This document shows positions 28,898 through 36,727 of a stretch of DNA of 64,000 nucleotides, piece after piece; positions within the stretch are counted from its first letter, which is position 1; each line of letters begins with the position of its first letter. Both the position numbers and the translations under genes were made by a program. The stretch comes from Acinetobacter sp. YWS30-1 (GTDB taxonomy: Bacteria > Pseudomonadota > Gammaproteobacteria > Pseudomonadales > Moraxellaceae). The notes beneath the pieces are model-generated. The model was not told where the DNA came from and did not search any database. It worked only from the letters and a program-made list of their open reading frames with translations. The DNA lies in contig NZ_CP114606.1 in the NCBI RefSeq assembly GCF_033558715.1, forward strand, positions 496,001 to 560,000, given 5' to 3'.

Positions 28898-31024
28898 ATG
28901 TCTTTTAGTAAGAATTTAATAACACTCTCCATTTTTGCGGTGATTACGCCAGCAGCATGGGCACAACAAGAACAATCTACCGTGCAGGTACAAACTCTGG
29001 AAACCATCCAGATTCAGGCCCATCCTTTGGTGCAGACGGCTGCAGACTTTGCTGTGGCTGATCAGGTGATTGATCAGAAAGCTTTATCTGAACGTGCGAC
29101 AACTATTGGTGATGCGCTGGCAGATGAACTTGGGGTGTATTCAAATCAGTATGGGACCGGAGCGAGCCGTCCTGTAATTCGAGGACAAGATGGTCCACGT
29201 GTCAAAGTTTTGCAGCATGCTTCCGAAACGGCTGATGTATCGACCTTATCTCCTGACCATGCGGTGACGGTTGATCCGATTCTGGCCAAACAGGTCGAAG
29301 TGATTCGCGGCCCATCAACTTTGCTTTATAGCGCGGGAACCGTCGGTGGTCTGGTCAATGTCACTGACCAGAAAATCCCTACCCAAATGCCGGAAGATGG
29401 TCTGGAAGGGACTGTTGGACTACGTTACAACTCGGGCAGTGATGAAAAACTGGCAAGTGCAGGCGTGACTGCTGCAGTCGGTGAAAATTTTGCCCTGCGT
29501 GTCGAAGGTACTAAACACAAAGCCAATGACTATATTGCGCCTGATTATGTAGTAGAAGAACCTCATGGCGATCATTCACATTTTCACAAAGAACGTCGTG
29601 TAGGTAATACCTTTGCTGAAGGCCAGACCGTGAATATTGGTGGATCATGGATTCATGATCGTGGTTTCGTTGGCCTGTCTTATAGCAACCGTCAGGATGA
29701 ATATGGCTTGCCGGGGCATAGTCATGAATATCATGGCTGTGTATTGCATGGTGATCATTTCCATGGCTGTCCAGAGCTGGGTGCTACCGCAGAGCATGAA
29801 GAAGAGCATGGCGGACCATGGGTAGATCTGAAATCTGAACGTTATGAAGTACGTACTGAACTGGAACAGCCTTTTGCCGGTTTTGACAAGTTACGTGCCC
29901 ATGCCAGCTTTACCGATTATGAGCATGATGAGCTGGAAGAAAATGAAGTGATTAGTAATTTCAAAAGCAAAGGCTACGATGGCCGTTTAGAGCTGGTGCA
30001 TGTTCCGGTTGCTGGTTGGGAAGGGGTAATTGGCACCCAATATAGCCAGCAGAAAATCAATCTGGCTGCTACAGAACATGATCATCATGAAGATGGTGAC
30101 GAGGATGATGAAGAACATCATGTTCATGGTTCAAGCGTAGTCATGCCAGATACCAAAACTGAAAAATACAGTCTGTTTGCTTTAGAGCATAAACAACTCG
30201 GTGATGTGCATGTCGAACTGGGTGCACGTGTTGATCATCAAAAAGTACAGGTTGAATCTGAACAGAAAAATTATTCAGGCACAGGTATCTCTGCTTCTGC
30301 CGCTGCGAATTGGGAATTTGCCCCGAACTATAAGTTATCCATTGTAGGTTCACATCAGCAACGTTTACCACTGGCGCAAGAGTTGTATGCCAATGGTCTG
30401 CATTTTGCCACCAATACCTATGAAGTCGGTAATCCTGATCTGGAAAAAGAAAGCTCGAATAACCTAGAGCTGGGTTTCGAATATGAAGGTGATAAGCTGG
30501 ATTATCATGCGCATATTTACCATAACTGGTTTGATGACTATATCTACGGTGCGACTACGGCCAGAAATGGAAATTTGCGTGGGGTAGAATATACTCAAGA
30601 TAAAGCTCGTTTCTATGGGGCTGAAGCGGAAGCTACTTATGCATTAAATGACACATACAAGTTTGGTGTGTTCGGTGATTATGTACGCGGCAAAATTGAG
30701 GGTGAAAATGCACCCCGTATTCCAGCAGGCCGCTTAGGAACCAAGGTTGAAGCAGACTTTGCCGATGGCTGGTCAGGAATGGCAGAGTATTATCATGTCT
30801 TTAATCAGGACAAAACGGCCAGTTATGAAGATGAAACCCAAGGCTATAACATGGTCAATGTCGGTCTAAGCTACGCTAATAGCATTGCTGATAAAAATGC
30901 CTATCGGGTTTATTTTAAAGCCAATAACCTGCTCGATGATCAGGTCTATTCACATAGCTCATTCCTGTCGAATATTCCGCAAGTCGGACGTAATTTCACA
31001 GTCGGTGTACAATATGATTTCTAG
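28898..31024 (+). CDS. znuD: TonB-dependent zinc receptor ZnuD
   Basis: An outer-membrane gated receptor of 708 residues. It has a signal peptide ending AWAQQ, a TonB box (LETIQIQAHP), a plug domain (IRGQDGPRVKVLQHASETADVSTLSPDHAVTVDP in part) and a barrel ending in a terminal Phe. Extracellular loops are very rich in His, Asp and Glu (for example HDHHEDGDEDDEEHHVHG and EEPHGDHSHFH), as in ZnuD receptors that capture zinc. The Zur box upstream supports this. A hairpin terminator follows. Confidence 0.92.
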   Translation: MSFSKNLITLSIFAVITPAAWAQQEQSTVQVQTLETIQIQAHPLVQTAADFAVADQVIDQKALSERATTIGDALADELGVYSNQYGTGASRPVIRGQDGPRVKVLQHASETADVSTLSPDHAVTVDPILAKQVEVIRGPSTLLYSAGTVGGLVNVTDQKIPTQMPEDGLEGTVGLRYNSGSDEKLASAGVTAAVGENFALRVEGTKHKANDYIAPDYVVEEPHGDHSHFHKERRVGNTFAEGQTVNIGGSWIHDRGFVGLSYSNRQDEYGLPGHSHEYHGCVLHGDHFHGCPELGATAEHEEEHGGPWVDLKSERYEVRTELEQPFAGFDKLRAHASFTDYEHDELEENEVISNFKSKGYDGRLELVHVPVAGWEGVIGTQYSQQKINLAATEHDHHEDGDEDDEEHHVHGSSVVMPDTKTEKYSLFALEHKQLGDVHVELGARVDHQKVQVESEQKNYSGTGISASAAANWEFAPNYKLSIVGSHQQRLPLAQELYANGLHFATNTYEVGNPDLEKESSNNLELGFEYEGDKLDYHAHIYHNWFDDYIYGATTARNGNLRGVEYTQDKARFYGAEAEATYALNDTYKFGVFGDYVRGKIEGENAPRIPAGRLGTKVEADFADGWSGMAEYYHVFNQDKTASYEDETQGYNMVNVGLSYANSIADKNAYRVYFKANNLLDDQVYSHSSFLSNIPQVGRNFTVGVQYDF

Positions 31025-31093
31025 GATTCAGATGAAATAACTGACCGAATCCAAGTACTGTCACTGAAATAGACTTGAAAAATCATCAGATTA

Positions 31094-31126
31094 AACCTAG
31101 CCTGAGTATATTGGGTTAGGTTTTTT
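31094..31126 (+). terminator. Terminator-like hairpin after znuD, overlapping the next gene's RBS
   Basis: AACCTAGCC pairs with GGTTAGGTT (one G-T pair) and runs into TTTTTT. The TAGG of the right arm is also the only ribosome-binding-like sequence for the ATG at 31130. Confidence 0.75.
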
Positions 31127-31129
31127 CTT

Positions 31130-32593
31130 ATGCGTATCTTTCAACGAATTCACAATAAACTGAACTGGTCAAACCGCCGTTATGCGGCCTTGATCATTGG
31201 TGTGCTGATGGCCAGTTATCTGGCTTCAGCAATTTATCATACTTATAAACCCTTACCTGAAGGGCTGAATTACACGGGTAAGCTGCGCCATGCACAGGTG
31301 AAATTTCTGGTCGATCAGACTTATCTGAATGCACAGGGCAAGCAGCAACTGGATCATCAGATTTTTAATGAAATGCTGAAAATGGTTGAGGAAGCAAAAT
31401 CCCTGATCGTGCTGGATATGTTTCTGTTTAATCAGCAGACCGGTGCCTCTAAACAGGAACATCAGGCACTCAGCAAACAGCTCACAGAGGCCTTACTTAA
31501 CAAGCGATTAATGCAGCCTGAAGTGGAAATCAAATTTATTACCGATCCGATTAATTCTGTCTACGGTGGAATTACAGCACAGCATTATCGTGAACTGCGT
31601 CAGGCGGGAGTAGATGTAATCGAAACCAATCTGACACCGCTGCGTGCTTCTAATCCAAGCTGGTCAGGTTTCTGGTATCTGTGCTGTCAGGGGATTGGCA
31701 ATAATCCGGAAAAAGGCTGGTTGCCGAATCCATTTGGTCCAGAAAAAGTGACCTTACGCAGTTATTTCGACCTGTTTAATTTCAAAGCCAATCATCGTAA
31801 AACACTGGTCGTGGATACAGATCAGGGCTGGAAAGCACTGGTTACCTCAATGAACCCACATGATGGCAGTTCACGGCACTCCAATATTGGTCTACTGGTC
31901 TGGGGCAGAACAGCGATTGATATTCTTGCGACAGAACAGGCGGTCGGGATCATGTCTCAAGCCAATATGCCGGCTGTGATTGCAGGTGAGTTTGAAGCAG
32001 AAAAAAAACAGCCTCAAGTTCAGGTGCTAACTGAAAAAGCCATTTATGAGGGAGTTCTAAAGCTGCTTGAAACGGCGAAAGCAGATGAGCAGATTGATCT
32101 GGCCATGTTCTATCTGTCAGAACGTAAGATTGTGAAAGGGTTAATTGCAGCGCATGAGCGCGGAGTGAAACTTCGGGTTTTACTTGATCCAAACAAAGAT
32201 GCATTTGGTCGTGAAAAAAATGGCATTCCTAACCGGCAGGTGGCTTCAGAACTGCATAAAGCTGGTATTCCGGTACGCTGGTGTAATACTCAAGGCGAGC
32301 AATGTCATAACAAAATTCTGATGAAATATGGTGCCCAGCAAGCTGAAATGATTTTGGGTTCAGCAAATTTCACGGCACGTAATCTGAAAAATTATAATCT
32401 GGAAACCAATTTGCGTGTGGTGGGACAGCCTCAGGCGGAAGTCTTTAGCGATGCGCAGCAGTATTTCAATACGGCCTGGTCTAATTTGAATGGCCGTTCC
32501 ATGAGCGTGGACTATGCTCAATATGCTGAAGAGTCATTCTGGAAATACTGGTTATACCGTTTTATGGAATGGAGTGGTTGGTCGACGTTTTGA
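31130..32593 (+). CDS. Phospholipase D-family protein (cardiolipin synthase-like)
   Basis: The 487-residue protein has an N-terminal transmembrane segment (about 20-38) and two PLD domains. The first HKD motif is NHRKTLVVDTD and the second is CHNKILMKYG, followed by LGSANFT. The family exchanges phosphatidyl groups, as in cardiolipin synthesis or phospholipase D activity, at the inner membrane or periplasm. Acinetobacter carry several such PLD proteins; which activity this one has is not clear. Start ATG lies only four bases after the T tract of the preceding hairpin. Confidence 0.87.
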   Translation: MRIFQRIHNKLNWSNRRYAALIIGVLMASYLASAIYHTYKPLPEGLNYTGKLRHAQVKFLVDQTYLNAQGKQQLDHQIFNEMLKMVEEAKSLIVLDMFLFNQQTGASKQEHQALSKQLTEALLNKRLMQPEVEIKFITDPINSVYGGITAQHYRELRQAGVDVIETNLTPLRASNPSWSGFWYLCCQGIGNNPEKGWLPNPFGPEKVTLRSYFDLFNFKANHRKTLVVDTDQGWKALVTSMNPHDGSSRHSNIGLLVWGRTAIDILATEQAVGIMSQANMPAVIAGEFEAEKKQPQVQVLTEKAIYEGVLKLLETAKADEQIDLAMFYLSERKIVKGLIAAHERGVKLRVLLDPNKDAFGREKNGIPNRQVASELHKAGIPVRWCNTQGEQCHNKILMKYGAQQAEMILGSANFTARNLKNYNLETNLRVVGQPQAEVFSDAQQYFNTAWSNLNGRSMSVDYAQYAEESFWKYWLYRFMEWSGWSTF

Positions 32594-32596
32594 TTT

Positions 32597-32674
32597 TAAA
32601 TCCCTCCTAACCTCCCTTTAAAAAAGAGAGGAAAGTCCCTCTTTATCAAAGAGGGATTTAGGGAGATTTCTAGT
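32597..32674. repeat. REP-like CT-rich intergenic element, copy A
   Basis: Contains TCCCTCCTAACCTCCCTTT followed by GTCCCTCTTTATCAAAGAGGGA, in which CCCTCTTT and AAAGAGGG pair. It lies between two convergent genes. Two related elements occur at 33756 and 54117, so it is a dispersed repeat that may also act as a terminator. Confidence 0.7.
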
Positions 32675-32675
32675 A

Positions 32676-33143
32676 TTAGCTTTTCGATTCTGGATTCGGC
32701 GGAACCAGTTGATCCAGTTCTTTATCTGTCAGCTCATCCAGTTCAGAAATATCAGTTTTGATTTTCCATTGTGCTTCATCATCCACCGGATTTGGTAAAC
32801 GCGCCTCTAGCCAGTCGCACACTACATCTGGTGGGAAGTCGGCATGATTACACTGAATGACCCAAGACAGGAAATCTTTAGCGACACCATTCATATAAGG
32901 CGGTGGAGAAACTGGAAGAAACTGAGTCGGCAGGCGCTCATTTTTAGAAATATAGTTCAGGACATGACCCAGTTCCTGCACAGTTTGCCATGCTAAAGGA
33001 TGATCGACATTGATCTGAAATTTAAACCACCAGGCCTGTTTTCCATCCGAGCCATAGCTATCAATCAGTCCTTTTTGAACACTGGGTACCTTGCAAAAAT
33101 ATTCATATAAACGATCGAAATTTAAATCAGACACAGTATGCAA
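32676..33143 (-). CDS. Conserved hypothetical protein
   Basis: A 155-residue acidic, soluble protein with many Trp and Pro residues (QAWWFKFQINVD, LPVSPPPYMNG, VVCDWLEARLPNP). No signal peptide, membrane segment or known domain was seen. The reading frame is clean and its composition matches neighbours, so it is very likely a real gene. No function is assigned. Confidence 0.7.
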   Translation of the reverse strand: MHTVSDLNFDRLYEYFCKVPSVQKGLIDSYGSDGKQAWWFKFQINVDHPLAWQTVQELGHVLNYISKNERLPTQFLPVSPPPYMNGVAKDFLSWVIQCNHADFPPDVVCDWLEARLPNPVDDEAQWKIKTDISELDELTDKELDQLVPPNPESKS

Positions 33144-33312
33144 CTCAAAGCATTAAAAAGGTGATATTAGCATACGCACTTCAGCGCTCATCACGCAAGC
33201 TGATTAAAGTCATGGAATCAATTACAAAACTTTGCAGCGGCAGGGGATTTATCCATATTTTCTGCATGGATTTTGGTTAAAATATGGGCACAAACTTTTG
33301 GAGGACGCACTT

Positions 33313-33753
33313 ATGAAAAAATTAGCTTCAGGTGCATTGCTGGCTTCATTCCTGTTTGGTATTGCGGTGCCCGCTTGGGCGGATAATGCCTGGGTAGGCT
33401 ATACTGGTGTTGATCGTTCTAAACCTCAACATCGTCCTCCATCGCGTCCTCATTATGCACCGCAACCTCCTCATTCGCAGCGGCCTTACTATCCGCAACG
33501 TCCATCCCATGGCGGCTATTATCCTCCTGCACAGAGCCAAAGCGGGTTCAATATCCAGTATCAGGCACCGACCACGATTTACCAGAATTCCAATAGCTAT
33601 AGTTGGGTTAATGGTGATCCAAATGTGGCTTACATTGAAAGTTCGAGATATACAGTGATTACTGACTGGCAGCGTTTGGGATTGCCGGCACCACCACGCG
33701 GAAGTTACTGGATTTATGAAAATGGACGTTATGTGTTGATGAATAACCGTTAA
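33313..33753 (+). CDS. RcnB-like periplasmic protein with Pro/His/Tyr-rich region
   Basis: The 146-residue protein starts at ATG 33313, preceded by GGAGG; a longer upstream frame to 33232 lacks an RBS and would bury the signal peptide. It has a Sec signal peptide (cleaved after AWA) and a central PQPPHSQRPYYPQ-type region rich in Pro, His and Tyr. The C-terminal VITDWQRLGLPAPPRGSYWIYENGRYVLM matches the RcnB pattern of nickel/cobalt homeostasis proteins. Metal binding by the His-rich part is inferred. Confidence 0.8.
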   Translation: MKKLASGALLASFLFGIAVPAWADNAWVGYTGVDRSKPQHRPPSRPHYAPQPPHSQRPYYPQRPSHGGYYPPAQSQSGFNIQYQAPTTIYQNSNSYSWVNGDPNVAYIESSRYTVITDWQRLGLPAPPRGSYWIYENGRYVLMNNR

Positions 33754-33755
33754 AA

Positions 33756-33843
33756 GAAATTCCCTCTCTTGTTAGGAGGGGTGATTAATTACCCTCTTGC
33801 GAAGCAGTGCTTCTCACCTTTTGCAAAGGGGGACTTTTCTATG
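33756..33843. repeat. REP-like intergenic element, copy B
   Basis: Contains TTCCCTCTCTTGTTAGGAGGGG and ends TTGCAAAGGGGGACTTTTC. It also has an inner GAAGCA-GTGCTTC inverted repeat. It fills the gap between two convergent genes and is a diverged relative of the elements at 32597 and 54117. Confidence 0.65.
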
Positions 33844-33844
33844 A

Positions 33845-34342
33845 CTATGCCAACTCATCATCTTCAGGACGTGGAGTTTTACCTTCTGGTAATGGCTTTT
33901 CGCTATGCTTGTCACGAATGACAGATGGATAGGTCCAGGACGCATAACGGACCACCAGAATGGCAAAAGCCAGAATCAGAATCGAACCGGTAATAATAAC
34001 CTGATCCATGCTGGCTTTGTGCGTATGTTGAATATCAGAAATCAGTAAACGGGTCAGGGCAGTAATCGCAATATAAATCAGGAACCGAACCGGCATATGA
34101 TTGGTCTTGAAATAGATGCCGACCATGGCACCAAGTTCCAGATAGATAAATAGCAAAAGAATATCATCAATGGTGGCAAACTGTTTGACGGCCAAGATGT
34201 CAAATACGGTATGACCTGCGGACCAGATCACCATACAGCCAATAATGAACAGCGCAAGATAATGGAAACTTTCTACGGCAAGATTACCAAAACGGTCGAG
34301 GAGAGTTTCTATTCTTTTCACTTTAGACTCTGATTTACTCAT
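33845..34342 (-). CDS. PsiE-family membrane protein
   Basis: The 165-residue protein resembles phosphate-starvation-inducible PsiE: a charged N-terminus, then four transmembrane segments at about 26-46, 58-80, 86-106 and 115-140, with the conserved LLLFIYLELGAMVGIYF and HMPVRFLIYIAITALTRLLI. ATG 34342 is chosen because AGGAGGAG precedes it; an in-frame ATG 11 codons upstream lacks this. Function in the inner membrane is unknown. No Pho box was identified. Confidence 0.85.
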   Translation of the reverse strand: MSKSESKVKRIETLLDRFGNLAVESFHYLALFIIGCMVIWSAGHTVFDILAVKQFATIDDILLLFIYLELGAMVGIYFKTNHMPVRFLIYIAITALTRLLISDIQHTHKASMDQVIITGSILILAFAILVVRYASWTYPSVIRDKHSEKPLPEGKTPRPEDDELA

Positions 34343-34449
34343 GTTCTCCTCCTGATTTTTCATGTGAACTAACATATGAACAGGAAAGAACTAGCAAAGA
34401 TCATGCACAAAAAGAGAAAAATAAAATAAAAGTGAAATTATTCGAACTT

Positions 34450-34480
34450 TTGCACTTTTTTTGCACTAACTTGTTATATT
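34450..34480 (+). promoter_or_regulatory. Possible promoter of the small gene at 34516
   Basis: TG-T-TATATT at 34472-34480 looks like an extended -10. TTGCAC at 34450 is a possible -35 at a long spacing (19). TTTTGCACT occurs twice, 11 bases apart, which could also be an operator. Confidence 0.4.
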
Positions 34481-34515
34481 GTATGAGAACTACATTGAAT
34501 AAATAGGAGAAAAAA

Positions 34516-34722
34516 ATGTTGGACAAAATTCAAACAAAAATTAGTCAATTAGAAGCAGGAAAAAAATTAATCCTGGGCACGGGGATCAAGGCTGAAGAGA
34601 TGCAGAAGGTACTTGAACTGTGTGAATCTTTAGAGTCGCAAGGGGGAATTAAAATAGTGAATAAGCATTTCAATCCTAAAATAACGACGCAACCAGATAC
34701 GATCTTGATTGAAAAAGTATAG
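34516..34722 (+). CDS. Small cytoplasmic protein of unknown function
   Basis: A 68-residue soluble protein starting MLDKIQTKISQLEAGKKL and ending TILIEKV, with no signal peptide or membrane segment. AGGAG lies seven bases before the ATG. A plausible promoter lies upstream and a perfect terminator just downstream, so it is an independent small transcription unit. No family was recognised. Confidence 0.72.
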   Translation: MLDKIQTKISQLEAGKKLILGTGIKAEEMQKVLELCESLESQGGIKIVNKHFNPKITTQPDTILIEKV

Positions 34723-34725
34723 TGC

Positions 34726-34757
34726 ATAAAAAGCCCTGCAGATGCAGGGCTTTTTAT
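34726..34757. terminator. Bidirectional terminator between the small gene and acyl-CoA dehydrogenase
   Basis: AAAAAGCCCTGCA pairs with TGCAGGGCTTTTT across a GA loop. It serves the small + strand gene and the - strand dehydrogenase ending at 34775. Confidence 0.9.
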
Positions 34758-34774
34758 ATGGATTCACGTCAAGA

Positions 34775-36556
34775 TTAAGCTTGAGTCGTGAAGTAATCTT
34801 CAGAGAAATTCATCACTACTTCGCAACCAGCTTTCACTTTAGTGATACGCAGTGCAAGTTCAGGCAAGATGCGTTGCGTGAAATAACGCGCCAGTGCCAG
34901 TTTGTTTTGGTAGAACTCGCCATCTTTGTCTTTTGCAGCATTGGCAATGCGCGCAAACATATAAGAGAAGCTCAATAGGCCTACTGCATGTAGGTAATCA
35001 ACCGCTGCAGCATTCGGGAATTCTGCATTTTCGCCAGCAGCTTCAAGCACAAACTGAGTCAATGATTCTACTTCAGTAGCTGCATCTAAAGTTGCATCTT
35101 TAATGAAGTTCAGGTCTGCATCTAACTGGTTCGCAAAGTCGCGGATTTCTTCGATGTATTCACCGATGTACGCACCGCCACATTTAATGGTTTTACGGCC
35201 GATTAAATCTTGTGACTGAACGCCATTGGTTCCTTCATAAATCTGTGAGATACGCAGGTCACGGATACACTGTTCCATACCCCATTCACGGATATAACCA
35301 TGTCCACCAAAGACCATTTGTGCATCTAGGGTTGCTTGGAATGCAGTATCAGTCAGGTAAGCTTTCGCGATTGGTGTCAACAGTGCCACACGGTCATTGG
35401 CTTTTTTTACGGCTTCAGGATCAGTCGAGAACTTGGTGATGTCCAGTTGCTGACCTACATAAACTGCAAATGCACGCGATGCTTCGTTGTTCGCACGGGC
35501 ATTCAGCAACATACGACGTACATCACCATGTACTAAAATGCTGTCTGCCGGTTTAGCTGGTGATTGGGCACCAAGAGCACTACGACCCTGTAAACGGTCT
35601 GTCGCATATTGCGCAGCATTTTGATAAGCAAATTCTGATGCGCCTAGACCTTGGATGCCCATAGACAGACGTTCGTAGTTCATCATTACGAACATGGCTG
35701 CCAGACCTTCATTTTCTTTACCCACCAGGTAACCTTTGGCACCGTCAAAGTTCATTACGCAAGTTGCAGATGCCTTGATCCCCATTTTGTGTTCGATTGA
35801 ACCTGGGCCAACCGGGTTACGTTCGCCAATTGAACCGTCTTCATTGACCAGGAACTTCGGTACGATGAACAGGGAAATACCGCGAGAGCCGGCAGGCGCA
35901 TCAGGCGTTTTTGCCAGCACCAGGTGAATGATGTTTTCAGCAAGATCGTGGTCACCACCGGTGATAAAGATTTTGGTACCGGTAATGCTATAGGTACCAT
36001 CTTCATTACGTTCAGCTTTGGTTTTGATAATGCCCAGATCAGTACCGGCATGCGGTTCAGTTAAGCACATGGTGCCTGACCATTCGCCAGAGTAGATTTT
36101 AGGAAGATAGGTTTCTTTTTGCTCTTGAGATGCATAGCTGTTTAAAGCCATACCTGCACCTACAGATAGAAGCGGGTAGAGCATGAAAGAGGGGTTGGTT
36201 GCAAACAGCATTTCATCAGAAAGTACGGTGAGCATTTTCGGCATTTCCTGGCCGCCCCATTCTGCATCGGCACCCAGACCGATCCAGCCACCTTCAGCAT
36301 ATTGTTTAAATGCTTCTTTAAAGCCAGCAGGTGTGGTGACATTGCCATTTTCATATTTTGCGCCTTCTTCATCACCAGTACGGTTTAGAGGAAGCATGAC
36401 GTTTTGCGCAAACTTTGCCATTTCTTCAAGAATGGCTTCTGCTGTGGCAGTATCCAAGTGGGCAAGATTTTCATTCGCCTGCCAGAACTGTTCTGCATTG
36501 AAAACATCATTCAGGATGAATTTCATGTCAGCAAGTGGCGCGTTATAAATTGGCAT
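34775..36556 (-). CDS. Acyl-CoA dehydrogenase (C-terminal-extended, DmdC-like)
   Basis: FAD-dependent dehydrogenase of 593 residues that makes a 2,3-double bond in acyl-CoA, probably in fatty-acid breakdown. It shows GEWSGTMCLTEPHAG and the FAD/substrate site SITGTKIFITGGDHD. It also has NYERLSMGIQGLGASE and the VFGGHGYIREWGMEQCIRD signature. The length and the extra C-terminal domain match the DmdC/FadE5-like group. RBS AGGTGA precedes the ATG. It is paralogous to the next gene. Confidence 0.92.
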   Translation of the reverse strand: MPIYNAPLADMKFILNDVFNAEQFWQANENLAHLDTATAEAILEEMAKFAQNVMLPLNRTGDEEGAKYENGNVTTPAGFKEAFKQYAEGGWIGLGADAEWGGQEMPKMLTVLSDEMLFATNPSFMLYPLLSVGAGMALNSYASQEQKETYLPKIYSGEWSGTMCLTEPHAGTDLGIIKTKAERNEDGTYSITGTKIFITGGDHDLAENIIHLVLAKTPDAPAGSRGISLFIVPKFLVNEDGSIGERNPVGPGSIEHKMGIKASATCVMNFDGAKGYLVGKENEGLAAMFVMMNYERLSMGIQGLGASEFAYQNAAQYATDRLQGRSALGAQSPAKPADSILVHGDVRRMLLNARANNEASRAFAVYVGQQLDITKFSTDPEAVKKANDRVALLTPIAKAYLTDTAFQATLDAQMVFGGHGYIREWGMEQCIRDLRISQIYEGTNGVQSQDLIGRKTIKCGGAYIGEYIEEIRDFANQLDADLNFIKDATLDAATEVESLTQFVLEAAGENAEFPNAAAVDYLHAVGLLSFSYMFARIANAAKDKDGEFYQNKLALARYFTQRILPELALRITKVKAGCEVVMNFSEDYFTTQA

Positions 36557-36659
36557 AGTATGTCACCTGTTTTATTGTTTAATTGGATTGTTTTGGCTCA
36601 GTCTAAAGCATTAAAAATCTGAATGTTAGACGACTAAAGGTTAATTCTGTAACTCTTTA

Positions 36660-36701
36660 TAAAGAAAAAGGACTGCCTGAAGATGGCCGTCCTTTTTCTT
36701 A
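36660..36701 (-). terminator. Terminator between the two acyl-CoA dehydrogenase genes
   Basis: AAGAAAAAGGAC pairs with GTCCTTTTTCTT around an inner GCC/GGC hairpin. It follows the 36728 gene on the - strand, so the two paralogues may be transcribed separately. Confidence 0.85.
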
Positions 36702-36727
36702 TTATGCATTTAAAACTGCATCAGAGC

